From the NCBI RefSeq assembly GCF_003992015.1, contig NZ_RQVK01000008.1, forward strand, positions 39,981 to 103,980: a stretch of DNA of 64,000 bases, read 5' to 3'. The position numbers and the translations under genes were made by a program. The DNA is from Veillonella sp. VA137 (GTDB lineage: Bacteria > Bacillota > Negativicutes > Veillonellales > Veillonellaceae). Below, piece by piece: positions 8,169 through 17,150 of the stretch. How positions within the stretch are numbered: the stretch's first letter is position 1; each line of letters begins with the position of its first letter. A model generated the notes under the pieces. It was given only the letters and a program-made list of their open reading frames with translations. It ran no database searches and had not been told where the DNA came from.

Positions 8169-8885
8169 ATGTTACCATTAAATAAAAAGCCTTATCGTGT
8201 ATTTAGTTTATGGCTCCGCATTTTCCATTGGACTATGGTTCTCTGTGTAACGGCTCTATTCTGGACAGGCTTATACATTGGGAATCCAGGTTTCCAAGCT
8301 ACACCAGGTAGTGTGGAACCGACAATCGCAGTGGGCGGTTGGTTCTCTATGGAAATGATTCGTAAAATTCACTTTATCGCAGCATTTATCCTAATTGCTG
8401 CACTCATATTCCGTATTTATGGTGGAATTCGATATCGTGGCGATAGATTGTTTCCTAGATTTCATAAAAAGTCGTATTGGATTGGTCTGTGGGACACAAT
8501 TAAGCACTATCTAATGTTACCACAGCAACGAGAGCATCGTTTCTTGCGTAATTCTATGGCTCGTACTAGTTATTTAGGAGTATATGTGATGTTGTTCCTA
8601 GAAATTTGTACAGGTCTTGCTATGTTTGCACAAGTGTATCCTAATACGTGGATTGCACAAATTTTTAACCCTGTAAATTTATTGTTTACAGAGTATGAAG
8701 TGCATATGATTCATCACTACATTGCTTGGGGATTTTTGTTATTTACAATTATACATGTGTATATGGCATTCCGCGAAGATGTTATGGAAGAATCTGGGGA
8801 AGTATCCAGTATGGTTTCAGGGATGAAATTCTACCCTACGGATCCAGAAGATATAGAGGACTTATATGGACCAAATAAAAAATAA
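8169..8885 (+). CDS. hyaC: Hydrogenase cytochrome b subunit
   Basis: A 238-residue di-heme membrane anchor that passes electrons from the hydrogenase to menaquinone. Four hydrophobic segments are visible, with candidate heme His in IFHWTM, RKIHFIAAF, HMIHHYIAWG and IIHVYMAF. The GGAGGCGCATCT ribosome site sits 15 nt after the large-subunit stop, and the 3' end overlaps the next gene by 20 nt. menG for menaquinone synthesis is elsewhere in this window. Confidence 0.92.
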   Translation: MLPLNKKPYRVFSLWLRIFHWTMVLCVTALFWTGLYIGNPGFQATPGSVEPTIAVGGWFSMEMIRKIHFIAAFILIAALIFRIYGGIRYRGDRLFPRFHKKSYWIGLWDTIKHYLMLPQQREHRFLRNSMARTSYLGVYVMLFLEICTGLAMFAQVYPNTWIAQIFNPVNLLFTEYEVHMIHHYIAWGFLLFTIIHVYMAFREDVMEESGEVSSMVSGMKFYPTDPEDIEDLYGPNKK

Positions 8886-9375
8886 TCCCATCGTACTATT
8901 AGGGGTAGGCAATATTTTGCTTACTGATGAGGGATTCGGTGTCCATGTGGTGAACCAATTACGGGAGGATTATGTATTTAATCCTCCTATTACCATTCTA
9001 GATGGAGGCACCATGGGCATGGAATTACTTACCTATATGCGAGGTATGAAAAAGTTGCTGTTAGTAGATGCTATCAATGGTGGTGAGGCACCGGGCACAG
9101 TATACGAGTTTCCTCATGAGGAAATGAACAGTTATTTTACAGAAGCTATTTCTGTGCATGAAGTGGGGATGCAAGATATTTTACGTATCCGTGCGTTACA
9201 AGAAGATCCTTTAGAAGATGCCGTTGTCATCGGTGTAGAACCTGAAAGTTTAGAATTAGGGCTTACCTTAAGCAATTCCACACAAGCTGCGGTAGCAGAT
9301 GTGAAAGAACGGGTGCTGAAGGTTTTATCTAATTGGCATGTAACAGCTAGTCCTGTGAGTGGAACGAAAGAATAG
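8866..9375 (+). CDS. hyaD: Hydrogenase maturation protease
   Basis: A 169-residue cytoplasmic endopeptidase (HyaD/HybD family) that trims the large-subunit C-terminus after nickel insertion. The start GVGNILLTDEGFGVHV carries the nickel-sensing Glu (E22); LLLVDAINGG supplies the Asp and ISVHEVGMQD the His, matching the three metal contacts of HybD. It overlaps hyaC by 20 nt, indicating translational coupling. Its target tail is visible at the end of the large subunit. Confidence 0.93.
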   Translation: MDQIKNNPIVLLGVGNILLTDEGFGVHVVNQLREDYVFNPPITILDGGTMGMELLTYMRGMKKLLLVDAINGGEAPGTVYEFPHEEMNSYFTEAISVHEVGMQDILRIRALQEDPLEDAVVIGVEPESLELGLTLSNSTQAAVADVKERVLKVLSNWHVTASPVSGTKE

Positions 9376-9420
9376 ACTGCTACATACTATAAAACTGTAA
9401 TAATTTGATAAGGAGATTCT

Positions 9421-9798
9421 ATGCAAAATGAATTTGGCCGTGTAAAAGCGGTGTTTCAAGAATTAAAAAATGCTATGCAGCACTTGCGTCAAACAGGAGA
9501 AACCTATACGATTTATGTGGAAAATACAGGCCTCACTATGGAAGAGCAAGTGGAAGTATTGGAAACATTGGGACGTGGTGATGTGACAATCCATCTGAAA
9601 GATACAGATCAACCTGTAGAGTGGTATGAGTCTACTATCCGTGGTGTTTGGATTGGTACTTTTCGCAATGGGCGAGATGAAGCTATCCTCTATACCATTG
9701 AAGTGTGTCGCTATCCGACCTTAGCAGGCGCCTATGATGAAGATATCATCGGAGGAGAAGCGGACTTACAAGACTGGATTGAAGCAGCTGACCTGTAA
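9421..9798 (+). CDS. HupH/HyaF C-terminal-domain hydrogenase expression protein
   Basis: A 125-residue protein resembling only the C-terminal conserved region of HupH/HyaF: the segment LGRGDVTIHLKD followed by ESTIRGVWIGTFRNGRDE matches the L..LG.G.V...ET...GVW pattern. Full HupH proteins are about 280 residues, so this is the single-domain version. In the known family it helps hydrogenase cluster assembly or export. The ribosome site AAGGAGATTCT precedes the ATG. Last gene of the hydrogenase operon; no hyp genes follow. Confidence 0.75.
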   Translation: MQNEFGRVKAVFQELKNAMQHLRQTGETYTIYVENTGLTMEEQVEVLETLGRGDVTIHLKDTDQPVEWYESTIRGVWIGTFRNGRDEAILYTIEVCRYPTLAGAYDEDIIGGEADLQDWIEAADL

Positions 9799-9914
9799 TT
9801 GGTAAGCTTGTCTATAAAAAATGTTACATCTATAAGCTGTTTACGGGTATCTTCTATATCAATAAATCATAGCTAACATTATTTTTAAAAGAAAACATAT
9901 AAAAAAGTATAGAT

Positions 9915-9950
9915 AAAACTCTTTCATTATATTTTAGTGAGAGAGTTTTT
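9915..9950 (+). terminator. Terminator of the hydrogenase operon
   Basis: AAAACTCTTTCA / TGAGAGAGTTTT with one G-T pair, then TTTTTC. The remaining sequence to 10187 is AT-rich with no credible ORF. Confidence 0.75.
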
Positions 9951-10187
9951 CATTTGTAAATATAATATTTTATGCTTAAACATAGTAGAATTTAGTAGGA
10001 AATAACGTATTGATAAGATTAAATATATGTGTATTTTAAATGGTTTATAAAGGGTGGATATTTGTCCGCAGAAGGGCTGGACTATAAGATTTAGAAGTAC
10101 CTTAGAAATAGAGAACTATATGCATTTATCAATAAATGATAATAGATTTTATCATAATAAACAGTTATAGCACCTATTCTTAAAGAA

Positions 10188-10216
10188 TTGAAAAAGATAG
10201 GGCATGGTGTTACAAT
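10188..10216 (+). promoter_or_regulatory. Promoter of the fumarase operon
   Basis: TTGAAA (10188-10193), 17-nt spacer, TACAAT (10211-10216) with an extended -10 TG at 10208-10209; start about 10223, 40 nt before the TTG start codon. Confidence 0.75.
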
Positions 10217-10262
10217 AATACACAAGAGAAAGGTCTCTGTTTTAAGTTGAGGAGGGATTACT

Positions 10263-11105
10263 TTGCGTAACATTCACGTTGAGAAAGTAACAGAAAAGGT
10301 AGCAGAATTATGTATGAATGCAGCATATCATCTTCCAAAAGATATGTATAATGCATTGAAAAAAGGCTATGAGTGTGAGAAATCTCCAGTAGGTAAAGGG
10401 GTACTAGATCAAATCATTAAAAATGCGGAAATCGCTGATGCTGAAGATCGTCCAATCTGCCAAGATACTGGTCTTACTATCGTATTCTTAGAAGTTGGTC
10501 AAGATGTTCATTTTGAAGGTGGAAATCTTGAAGAAGCGGTACAAGCTGGTGTTGCAAAAGGATATGTTGATGGATATCTTCGTAAATCCGTAGTAGCTGA
10601 ACCTTTGTTCAACCGTGTAAACACTAAAAATAATACTCCAGCAGTTATTTACACTAAAATTGTTCCAGGCGACAAAGTTGACATTAATGTAGAGTTAAAA
10701 GGCTTTGGTTCTGAAAACAAATCTGGCGTAAAAATGTTGGTTCCTGCTGATGGCGTTGAAGGCGTTAAAAAAGCAGTTCTTGAAATCGTTAAAAAAGCTG
10801 GCCCTAACCCATGCCCTCCAATGGTACTAGGTATTGGTATCGGTGGTACAATGGACTACGCAGCATTCCTTTCTAAAAAAGCTCTTCTTCGCTCTGTAGA
10901 AGAACGTAATGCACATCCTGAATATGCAAAATTGGAAGAAGAAATCAATGCAATGGTTAACAAAACTGGTATCGGACCTCAATTAGGTGGTACTACAACA
11001 GCAGTTTCCGTTAATATCGAGTGGGCAGCAACACATATCGCTGGTCTTCCTGTAGCAGTAACTATCTGCTGCCACGCTAGCCGTCATGCTCACGGTGAAG
11101 TTTAA
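10263..11105 (+). CDS. Class I fumarate hydratase, alpha subunit
   Basis: A 280-residue subunit (FumA N-terminal / TtdA family) carrying the oxygen-sensitive [4Fe-4S] cluster that interconverts malate and fumarate. Likely cluster cysteines are in RPICQDTGLT, GPNPCPPMVLG and TICCHASRHAHGE. In Negativicutes this reaction feeds fumarate reduction to succinate and propionate. Translation starts at TTG (10263), 6 nt after GAGGAGGG. Codon use is strongly optimised (GGT, CGT, AAA), suggesting high expression. L-tartrate dehydratase is a close alternative but less likely. Confidence 0.9.
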   Translation: MRNIHVEKVTEKVAELCMNAAYHLPKDMYNALKKGYECEKSPVGKGVLDQIIKNAEIADAEDRPICQDTGLTIVFLEVGQDVHFEGGNLEEAVQAGVAKGYVDGYLRKSVVAEPLFNRVNTKNNTPAVIYTKIVPGDKVDINVELKGFGSENKSGVKMLVPADGVEGVKKAVLEIVKKAGPNPCPPMVLGIGIGGTMDYAAFLSKKALLRSVEERNAHPEYAKLEEEINAMVNKTGIGPQLGGTTTAVSVNIEWAATHIAGLPVAVTICCHASRHAHGEV

Positions 11106-11119
11106 GAGGGGGAATAACC

Positions 11120-11680
11120 ATGGCAGAACAAATTCGTATTCAAACACCTTTAACAGAAGAACAATCCCGTAAATTAAAAGCTGGTGATATGGTTCTTATC
11201 TCTGGTAAAATCTACAGTGCTCGTGATGCTGCTCATAAAGTAATGACTGAAGCATTAGCACGTGGCGAAGAATTACCAATCGATTGGCATGACAAAATCG
11301 TTTACTATTTAGGACCAAGCCCAGCTAAACCAGGAGACCCAATCGGTTCCGCAGGTCCTACAACATCTGGTCGTATGGATGCTTACACACCAACAATGCT
11401 TGATCAAGGTATCAAAGGCATGATCGGTAAAGGTTCCCGTAAACCAGAAGTTATCGAATCCATGAAGAAAAACGGTGTAACTTACTTTGCAGCCGTTGGT
11501 GGTGCAGCAGCGTTAATTGCTAAATCCATTAAAAAATATGATGTTATCGCTTATGCTGACTTAGGTCCAGAAGCTTTGGCAGAATTAACTGTAGAAGATT
11601 TCCCTGCAATCGTTGTTATCGATAGCGAAGGAAACGATTTCTACGAAATCGGTCAAGCTCCATATCGCGAAGACGTTTAA
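11120..11680 (+). CDS. Class I fumarate hydratase, beta subunit
   Basis: A 186-residue subunit (FumA C-terminal / TtdB family) that completes the active site with the alpha subunit. The conserved GPTTSGRMDAYTP and GKGSRKP segments are visible at about residues 79-107, with the AAVGGAAAL stretch after. It lies 14 nt after the alpha gene behind AGAGGGGG. Length is normal for the split form. The same highly optimised codon use as its partner. Confidence 0.92.
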   Translation: MAEQIRIQTPLTEEQSRKLKAGDMVLISGKIYSARDAAHKVMTEALARGEELPIDWHDKIVYYLGPSPAKPGDPIGSAGPTTSGRMDAYTPTMLDQGIKGMIGKGSRKPEVIESMKKNGVTYFAAVGGAAALIAKSIKKYDVIAYADLGPEALAELTVEDFPAIVVIDSEGNDFYEIGQAPYREDV

Positions 11681-11686
11681 TTAATC

Positions 11687-11720
11687 ACTAAGAGGCTTTC
11701 TTTAGAAGGCCTCTTAGTTT
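11687..11720 (+). terminator. First fumarase terminator
   Basis: ACTAAGAGGC / GCCTCTTAGT, 12-nt loop, short T stretch. Confidence 0.8.
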
Positions 11721-11789
11721 ATTACATTGAGGATTTAATACAACTACACATTGGGTTGTGATGCATACGCATTTTATAGATTAAAAGGT

Positions 11790-11827
11790 AAAAGCTAGTA
11801 TAGAATTTATTCTATACTAGCTTTTTC
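11790..11827 (+). terminator. Second terminator, 16-bp perfect stem
   Basis: AAAAGCTAGTATAGAA, TTTA loop, TTCTATACTAGCTTTT, then TC. A second barrier between the fumarase genes and the floA operon. Confidence 0.85.
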
Positions 11828-11848
11828 ATCTTTTATATAAAAAGATTG

Positions 11849-11857
11849 TGATATAAT
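11849..11857 (+). promoter_or_regulatory. Extended -10 promoter of the NfeD-FloA operon
   Basis: TGATATAAT with a perfect -10; no clear -35. The leader to the ATG is about 30 nt. Confidence 0.6.
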
Positions 11858-11892
11858 ATAGATAAAGAGATAGTAAAGAGAAAGGAGACGTT

Positions 11893-12357
11893 ATGACAGG
11901 ACCTTTAATAAGTGGTATTATTTTACTCCTTATCGAAATGATAATACCAGGATTTGGCATCTTTGGTCTAACAGGCTTGCTGCTATGCCTATGGGGTATC
12001 TATGATTGGATGGGAGGAGGACCTATGGCAATAGTTACTGTCACCTCGCTTTCAGTAGTGGGCGTGCTATTGTTGTGGTGGATTATCTCTGTATTTCCTA
12101 AGACGGCTTTAGGGGAACGATTGACATTGCGCTTGCAATCTACGAAGGAAAAAGGATATGCTACACATCCAGACCCTAAGCGCTGGTTGGGCAAGATTGG
12201 ATATACAAAAACGGTATTGCGACCAGCAGGAACCATTGTTGTGGAAGGAACATTCCTCGATGCAGTTACTGATGGCGAATTTTATGAACCAGGTACAGAA
12301 GTAGAAATTATTTCTGTTACTGGTGGTCGTATCGTAGTGAGAACTACAAATAGATAG
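11893..12357 (+). CDS. NfeD-like short membrane protein
   Basis: A 154-residue protein of the short NfeD class. Three hydrophobic segments (about residues 3-25, 27-40 and 44-65) precede a C-terminal OB-fold-like soluble domain with [14 protein letters not shown], then [10 protein letters not shown] and a closing [14 protein letters not shown]. In Bacilli the matching protein (YqeZ) works with the flotillin FloA in membrane domains. The next gene is FloA, 8 nt downstream, which supports that assignment. Good AAAGGAGACG ribosome site. Confidence 0.85.
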   Translation: MTGPLISGIILLLIEMIIPGFGIFGLTGLLLCLWGIYDWMGGGPMAIVTVTSLSVVGVLLLWWIISVFPKTALGERLTLRLQSTKEKGYATHPDPKRWLGKIGYTKTVLRPAGTIVVEGTFLDAVTDGEFYEPGTEVEIISVTGGRIVVRTTNR

Positions 12358-12365
12358 GAGGACAT

Positions 12366-13373
12366 ATGGAAACAATTATTGGAACGGTGGGATTTATCAT
12401 TTTTCCGATTATTCTCATCATCGGCATTTCTTTATTCTTACATTTCGTCCCATTAGGACTTTGGGTATCTGCTCTAGCAGCGGGCGTGAAGGTCAGCATT
12501 ATGACTTTGATTGGTATGCGCTTACGTCGTGTATCTCCGTCCCAAATCGTACTTCCTTTGGTGAAAGCCAATAAAGCTGGCTTAGATGTGACGGTAGATC
12601 AATTAGAGGCCCATTATTTAGCAGGTGGTGATGTAGACCGTGTAGTAGATGCATTGATTGCAGCAGAACGTGCTACGATGGAGTTAACATTTGAACGATC
12701 GGCAGCCATTGATTTAGCAGGTCGAGATGTATTAGAAGCGGTGCAAATGTCAGTCAATCCAAAAGTGATTGAAACACCGATTATTTCTGCAGTGGCTAAA
12801 AATGGTATCGAACTAAAAGTTCGTGCTCGAGTGACAGTGCGTGCTAATATTGATCGTTTAGTTGGTGGTGCTGGAGAAGCAACAATTATTGCTCGTGTTG
12901 GGGAAGGTATTGTTACTACCGTAGGTTCTTCTGAAGAGCATACGGACGTGTTGGAAAATCCAGACCATATTTCTCGTACTGTATTGAATAAAGGCTTAGA
13001 TGCAGGAACAGCTTTTGAAATCCTATCCATCGATATTGCCGACGTGGATGTAGGACGTAATATTGGTGCCCAATTAATGACAGATCAAGCGGAAGCGGAC
13101 AAAAAAATTGCCCAAGCTCAAGCAGAAAAACGTCGAGCTATGGCGGTGGCGCAAGAACAAGAAATGCGTGCCCATACCCAAGAAATGCAAGCAAAGGTAG
13201 TAGAAGCTCAAGCAGAAGTACCAAAAGCATTATCCCAAGCGTTACGTGAGGGTAATTTGGGTGTTATGGATTACTATTCGATGAACAATATTATGGCGGA
13301 CACTAAAATGCGTGAAAGCATTTCTGAAGGTGATTATGCATCTACCATCGATGGTAAAGGTACACATGAATAA
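12366..13373 (+). CDS. floA: Flotillin-like protein FloA
   Basis: A 335-residue scaffold of membrane microdomains (B. subtilis YqfA/FloA). A re-entrant hydrophobic N-terminus (residues 5-42) is followed by the diagnostic [13 protein letters not shown] and [20 protein letters not shown], a PHB/SPFH-like domain (about 60-235) and a coiled, Ala/Glu/Gln-rich segment ([19 protein letters not shown] and onward, to about 290). Family length is 325-335. Ribosome site TAGGAGGACAT. Confidence 0.95.
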   Translation: METIIGTVGFIIFPIILIIGISLFLHFVPLGLWVSALAAGVKVSIMTLIGMRLRRVSPSQIVLPLVKANKAGLDVTVDQLEAHYLAGGDVDRVVDALIAAERATMELTFERSAAIDLAGRDVLEAVQMSVNPKVIETPIISAVAKNGIELKVRARVTVRANIDRLVGGAGEATIIARVGEGIVTTVGSSEEHTDVLENPDHISRTVLNKGLDAGTAFEILSIDIADVDVGRNIGAQLMTDQAEADKKIAQAQAEKRRAMAVAQEQEMRAHTQEMQAKVVEAQAEVPKALSQALREGNLGVMDYYSMNNIMADTKMRESISEGDYASTIDGKGTHE

Positions 13374-13393
13374 GGTGGAGGAGGTATCCAATT

Positions 13394-13894
13394 ATGGAAA
13401 TAGGGATACTCATACTCATACTGATTATTTTAGGGTCCTTTATATTTAAAAAAGGAAACTCTAAAGAGGAGTTGCCACAAAAACCAGTTCCGAGTAAAGA
13501 TATGACTTGGGAGGAAATGGAAGAATACTATGGGATTACATTGTCACGGGACCCAGAAGAATCTGTGAATATGGAGTCTGATGCAGCGGTGGAAACCACT
13601 GCTAAAAGGGTTGTGAATACAAGTAATCCGGTGGATGTAGATAGTTATGAGAAGTCAGTAGATTCACTGAGATATGATGCAGAGGAAATGCGTGCTACAG
13701 TCCATGAACGAATAGAGACTATACCAAAGGATTCTGCAAGAATATCTGTGGAAGAAGTGCGTAAAGACGGATCTAGTTATTCTAGGGCTTCAAGGGACAA
13801 ATCCTTACGGTTAGCAGCTAGACATGGAATGGTGTGGTCTATGATTTTAGAAACACCAAAAGGGGCGCGTATGTTAGGGCCTTATCGTCGATAG
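13394..13894 (+). CDS. Unknown single-pass membrane protein, third gene of the floA operon
   Basis: Not recognised. A 166-residue protein with one N-terminal transmembrane helix (GILILILIILGSFIF, residues 3-17), an acidic linker and a C-terminus rich in basic residues (SRASRDKSLRLAARHGM, then GARMLGPYRR). It follows FloA by 20 nt behind GGAGGAGGT. Bacillus has yqfB in this position, but no convincing resemblance is visible. Membrane insertion and operon position suggest a FloA/NfeD partner; this is inference. Confidence 0.7.
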   Translation: MEIGILILILIILGSFIFKKGNSKEELPQKPVPSKDMTWEEMEEYYGITLSRDPEESVNMESDAAVETTAKRVVNTSNPVDVDSYEKSVDSLRYDAEEMRATVHERIETIPKDSARISVEEVRKDGSSYSRASRDKSLRLAARHGMVWSMILETPKGARMLGPYRR

Positions 13895-14005
13895 TGTGTT
13901 ACTAGAATCGATAGGTAATACACAGATATAATGATGTGATTGTACTTATACATCCTCTGTATAGATTTATTTGCTATTAGATATAGTAATACATATAGTA
14001 CCTGT

Positions 14006-14054
14006 AAAAATGAGCTATCAAGTTGGGAATGTCCCTTCATGATAGCTCATTTTG
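14006..14054 (+). terminator. Terminator of the floA operon
   Basis: AAATGAGCTATCA / TGATAGCTCATTT (13 bp), loop containing GGG-AATGT-CCC, then TTTTG. The AT-rich remainder of 13895-14155 shows no gene. Confidence 0.8.
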
Positions 14055-14155
14055 TATATGTTACAAGGAATTTACAGTTACACTCTATACTAAATATTGG
14101 GCTATACCAAAGTTAGATTCATCAATAGTATCATTAATTGTTTATATGTAATATT

Positions 14156-14183
14156 AAAAGCGACTCTACTGTGTAGAGTCGCT
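14156..14183 (-). terminator. Terminator of the flavodiiron gene
   Basis: AGCGACTCTAC-TGT-GTAGAGTCGCT; read on the minus strand it is followed by TTTT. Confidence 0.85.
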
Positions 14184-14191
14184 TGCATTGA

Positions 14192-15424
14192 TTATAAAGC
14201 TTTAATATCTGTTTCTGCCAAGGAAGCAACGATAGCATCAGCTAATTCTTCAAATAATGGTAATTGTTCATCGTGTAATGCACCTTTAATATCTAGTGGA
14301 GTGCCAACGATTTCCATATTTTTGAACTCATTTGTGAAGTATTCAACCATACGTTTCATTGCGCCAGATGCCCAAGAGTGGTTACCTACGATAGATACTT
14401 TATGGTTATGGAAGTTTAATGCATGTAATTCATGTAATAAGTTTTCCATAGTCAAGTATAAACCTAAGTTGTAGGTTGGTGCCATACATACTAAATGACT
14501 ATATTTCCATGCATCAGAGATGATATAGGATGGATTTGTTTTAGATACATCATAAATACGGATATCTGTTACACCGCGTAAAGACAATAATTTTGCCAAT
14601 TGCTGTGCCATTTCAGCTGTGTTGCCATACATGGAACCGAAAGCAATGACAACGCCTTTTTTCTCAGCATTGTATGTGCTCCAGTGCATATATTTGTTAA
14701 GAATATAAGAGATTGTATCAGGAGTTCTCCAGATTGGTCCATGAAGCGGTGCGATGATTTTTACATCTAAAGCAGATGCTTTTTTCAATGCATTTTGTAC
14801 TTGTGCACCGTATTTACCTACGATATTTGTGTAGTAACGACGGGCTTCATCTTCGTATACTCGATCAAAATCTAATTGATCAGCGAAGATGTTGCCGTTG
14901 ATAGTACCGAAGGTACCAAATGCATCTGCAGAGAACAATGTACCAGTTGTTGATTCAAAGGTACAAGTTACTTCTGGCCAGTGCACCATTGGCATAGTAT
15001 AACTGTGAAGTTTATGGTGACCAAGATCGATAGTGTCCCCTTCTTTTACTTCGTAATAGTTCTCAGGAGCTGGACGTCCATAGAATTGTTCAAAGAAACG
15101 GAATGTAGTTTTGTTACCTACCATTTTTACATTTGGGTAACGGTCTAGTAATTCGACTAATGTTGCACAATGGTCTGGTTCCATGTGGTTAACGATTAAG
15201 TAATCTAATTCACGACCGTTTAATAAATGTTCTACATTGTCAAAGAATTCTTGACGAATGCTATCATCTACAGAGTCTACGATACATGTTTTTTCATCAT
15301 CAATAAAATAGGAATTGTAGCTTACCCCATTTGGAATTGGAAACAGGTTTTCAAAACGTTCTGTACTCCAATCGTTGCTACCAATCCAATAAATATGATC
15401 AGTCAATTTTTGTGCGCAATGCAT
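14192..15424 (-). CDS. fprA: Flavodiiron protein (FprA-type oxygen/NO reductase)
   Basis: A 410-residue soluble enzyme that reduces O2 to water (or NO to N2O) to protect anaerobes. The N-terminal metallo-beta-lactamase domain carries the diiron ligands: NHMEPDH (H80, E82, D84, H85), MVHWPEV, SADAFG and APLHGP. The C-terminal flavodoxin domain begins at about residue 255 with AFGSMYGNTAEMAQ. The ATG at 15424 is preferred because AAAGGAA lies 7 nt upstream; a start 7 codons earlier would run through that site. No rubredoxin gene is adjacent. Divergent from a LysR regulator. Confidence 0.93.
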   Translation of the reverse strand: MHCAQKLTDHIYWIGSNDWSTERFENLFPIPNGVSYNSYFIDDEKTCIVDSVDDSIRQEFFDNVEHLLNGRELDYLIVNHMEPDHCATLVELLDRYPNVKMVGNKTTFRFFEQFYGRPAPENYYEVKEGDTIDLGHHKLHSYTMPMVHWPEVTCTFESTTGTLFSADAFGTFGTINGNIFADQLDFDRVYEDEARRYYTNIVGKYGAQVQNALKKASALDVKIIAPLHGPIWRTPDTISYILNKYMHWSTYNAEKKGVVIAFGSMYGNTAEMAQQLAKLLSLRGVTDIRIYDVSKTNPSYIISDAWKYSHLVCMAPTYNLGLYLTMENLLHELHALNFHNHKVSIVGNHSWASGAMKRMVEYFTNEFKNMEIVGTPLDIKGALHDEQLPLFEELADAIVASLAETDIKAL

Positions 15425-15484
15425 AGTTAAATTCCTTTCATACATACGGGGGATTGTTATGCCCCAGATTTTCTTATCAAATAT

Positions 15485-15513
15485 ATATTACTAGTTTATA
15501 AGCTAGAACGCAA
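15485..15513 (-). promoter_or_regulatory. Putative fprA promoter
   Basis: On the minus strand TTGCGT (15513-15508), 17-nt spacer, TAATAT (15490-15485). A leader hairpin GGGG..CCCC follows downstream (about 15448-15465). Confidence 0.45.
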
Positions 15514-15564
15514 CTATTTTGTATAGGTTTATAAGAAATACATAGATAAAAATCTATTTATAAT

Positions 15565-15593
15565 TTGACAATAGTAATAAATATAGGTAAACT
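15565..15593 (+). promoter_or_regulatory. Putative promoter of the LysR-xpt operon
   Basis: TTGACA (15565-15570), 17-nt spacer, TAAACT (15588-15593). TTATAAG occurs at 15496, 15529 and 15593, candidate regulator half-sites. Confidence 0.5.
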
Positions 15594-15660
15594 TATAAGC
15601 ATATATAATAGTAAAAAATAAATTAAACGTATGTTATATTCGTAGTAGATTGAGGTTATT

Positions 15661-16551
15661 ATGTCTGTATCTGCAGAATTACTGCGCGCCTTTGTAGGCG
15701 TTGGATTACATCTATCTTTCTCCAAAGCAGCGAAAGCTAATGGAGTTTCTCAATCGGCCATTAGTCAGAGCATAAAGCAATTAGAAAAAGATTTAGGTGT
15801 TCCTTTGTTCGAACGAACAACGAAATCAGTGGCCTTTACGAAAGCTGGTCGAGAACTCTTTGAAACGTCGGTAGAAGCCTTTTCTATTTTAGATAATGGA
15901 ATTGTAAAATTGCAAGAACGTGTATCGAGGGAGTATAAAAGTTTACACTTAGCGGCTACAGATACATTGAGTAAACATTTTTTGTTGCCTACTTTCAAAA
16001 GTTGGCAAGAAAAAAATCTAGACATTAGCTTGCGTGTCACCAATCGACCATCTCGAGAATGTGTAGGGATGATTGAAGCGGGAGAAGCGCAAATTGCGGT
16101 GGTACATGCCTATGATGGTTTGTATGATAATAATCATCTTGAAGTGATGGAATTAGAATCAATGCAAGATATATTTGTAGGAGGCACTAAATATCAAGAT
16201 GATTCTAAGGTGTGGACCATTGATGAAATTATGGCTGAGCCATTGCTATTGCTTACTACAGGGGCTAGTAGTCGAACATTTTTTGATGCGGTCACTTACA
16301 ATCGTTGCACCAGTCCCGCTTTTGAATTAGGCAGTTTAGATGTGCTCATGGATTTGGTGGAGATTAACTTAGGTATTTCTTTGGTGCCAGAATTGGTAGC
16401 GAGAGAGAAATTGAAACAAGGCTCTTTAGTGGAGCTAAAAACGAATTTACAGATTCCTGAACGACGTATTGTACTGGTGCGGTCAAGAATGGATGCACTA
16501 ACAGAAGGCGTTTCGCAATTTATAAATATATTGAAAGACAGAAAACAATAA
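15661..16551 (+). CDS. LysR-family transcriptional regulator
   Basis: A 296-residue regulator: a winged HTH at residues 1-60 (SFSKAAKANGVSQSAISQSI, then LEKDLGVPLFERT) and a periplasmic-binding-protein-like effector domain (about 90-290). Start ATG 15661 behind GAGGTTATT. It is divergent from the flavodiiron gene and 11 nt upstream of xpt, so it may control either. The effector is unknown. LysR proteins often regulate the divergent gene; that is the first hypothesis here. Confidence 0.9.
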   Translation: MSVSAELLRAFVGVGLHLSFSKAAKANGVSQSAISQSIKQLEKDLGVPLFERTTKSVAFTKAGRELFETSVEAFSILDNGIVKLQERVSREYKSLHLAATDTLSKHFLLPTFKSWQEKNLDISLRVTNRPSRECVGMIEAGEAQIAVVHAYDGLYDNNHLEVMELESMQDIFVGGTKYQDDSKVWTIDEIMAEPLLLLTTGASSRTFFDAVTYNRCTSPAFELGSLDVLMDLVEINLGISLVPELVAREKLKQGSLVELKTNLQIPERRIVLVRSRMDALTEGVSQFINILKDRKQ

Positions 16552-16562
16552 GGAGGATCATC

Positions 16563-17144
16563 GTGGAATTATTAAAACAACGTATTGATGCAGAAGGTAT
16601 TGTATTGAACAATCGAGTGTTAAAAGTAGATGGATTTTTAAATCATCAAATTGATCCTAAATTGTTTGTTCAAATTGGTAAAGAAATTGCTAAACAATTT
16701 GAAGGACGTGGTATTGAACGTATTGTTACTATCGAAGCATCTGGTATTGCTATTGCGTTACAAGTAGCGATTGAGTTGGATGTTCCTTTGGTGTTTGCTC
16801 GTAAGAAAAAATCTATCTTGATGACAGAAGATGTGTATCACTCTGTAGTGTATTCCTACACAAAAGAAGAAAACTATGATGTAACTATCTCTAAAAAATT
16901 CTTGCCTTCTGGTGAAAAGGTGCTGATTATTGATGATTTTTTAGCCAGTGGTGAAGCTGCTATGGGATTAGCAAAACTTGTGGAAGGCGCAGGGGATACA
17001 GTGGAAGGTATTGCTATTGTCATTGAAAAATCTTTCCAACCTGGTCGTGAACGCCTAGAAAAAGCAGGTTACGATGTACATTCCTTGGTGCGTATTGCGC
17101 GATTTGAAAATGATCGTTGTATCTATGTGGAAGATGCAAAGTGA
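16563..17144 (+). CDS. xpt: Xanthine phosphoribosyltransferase
   Basis: A 193-residue purine salvage enzyme converting xanthine and PRPP to XMP. Length and start (MELLKQRIDAEGIVL) match the Firmicutes Xpt family; the PRPP-binding motif VLIIDDFLASGEA is at about residues 121-133 and KKKSILM in the hood region. GTG start with AAGGAGGATC upstream, 11 nt after the LysR gene. Unlike Bacillus xpt there is no purine riboswitch before it. A nucleobase permease of the NCS2 family lies at 34117. Confidence 0.93.
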   Translation: MELLKQRIDAEGIVLNNRVLKVDGFLNHQIDPKLFVQIGKEIAKQFEGRGIERIVTIEASGIAIALQVAIELDVPLVFARKKKSILMTEDVYHSVVYSYTKEENYDVTISKKFLPSGEKVLIIDDFLASGEAAMGLAKLVEGAGDTVEGIAIVIEKSFQPGRERLEKAGYDVHSLVRIARFENDRCIYVEDAK

Positions 17145-17150
17145 TAATGA

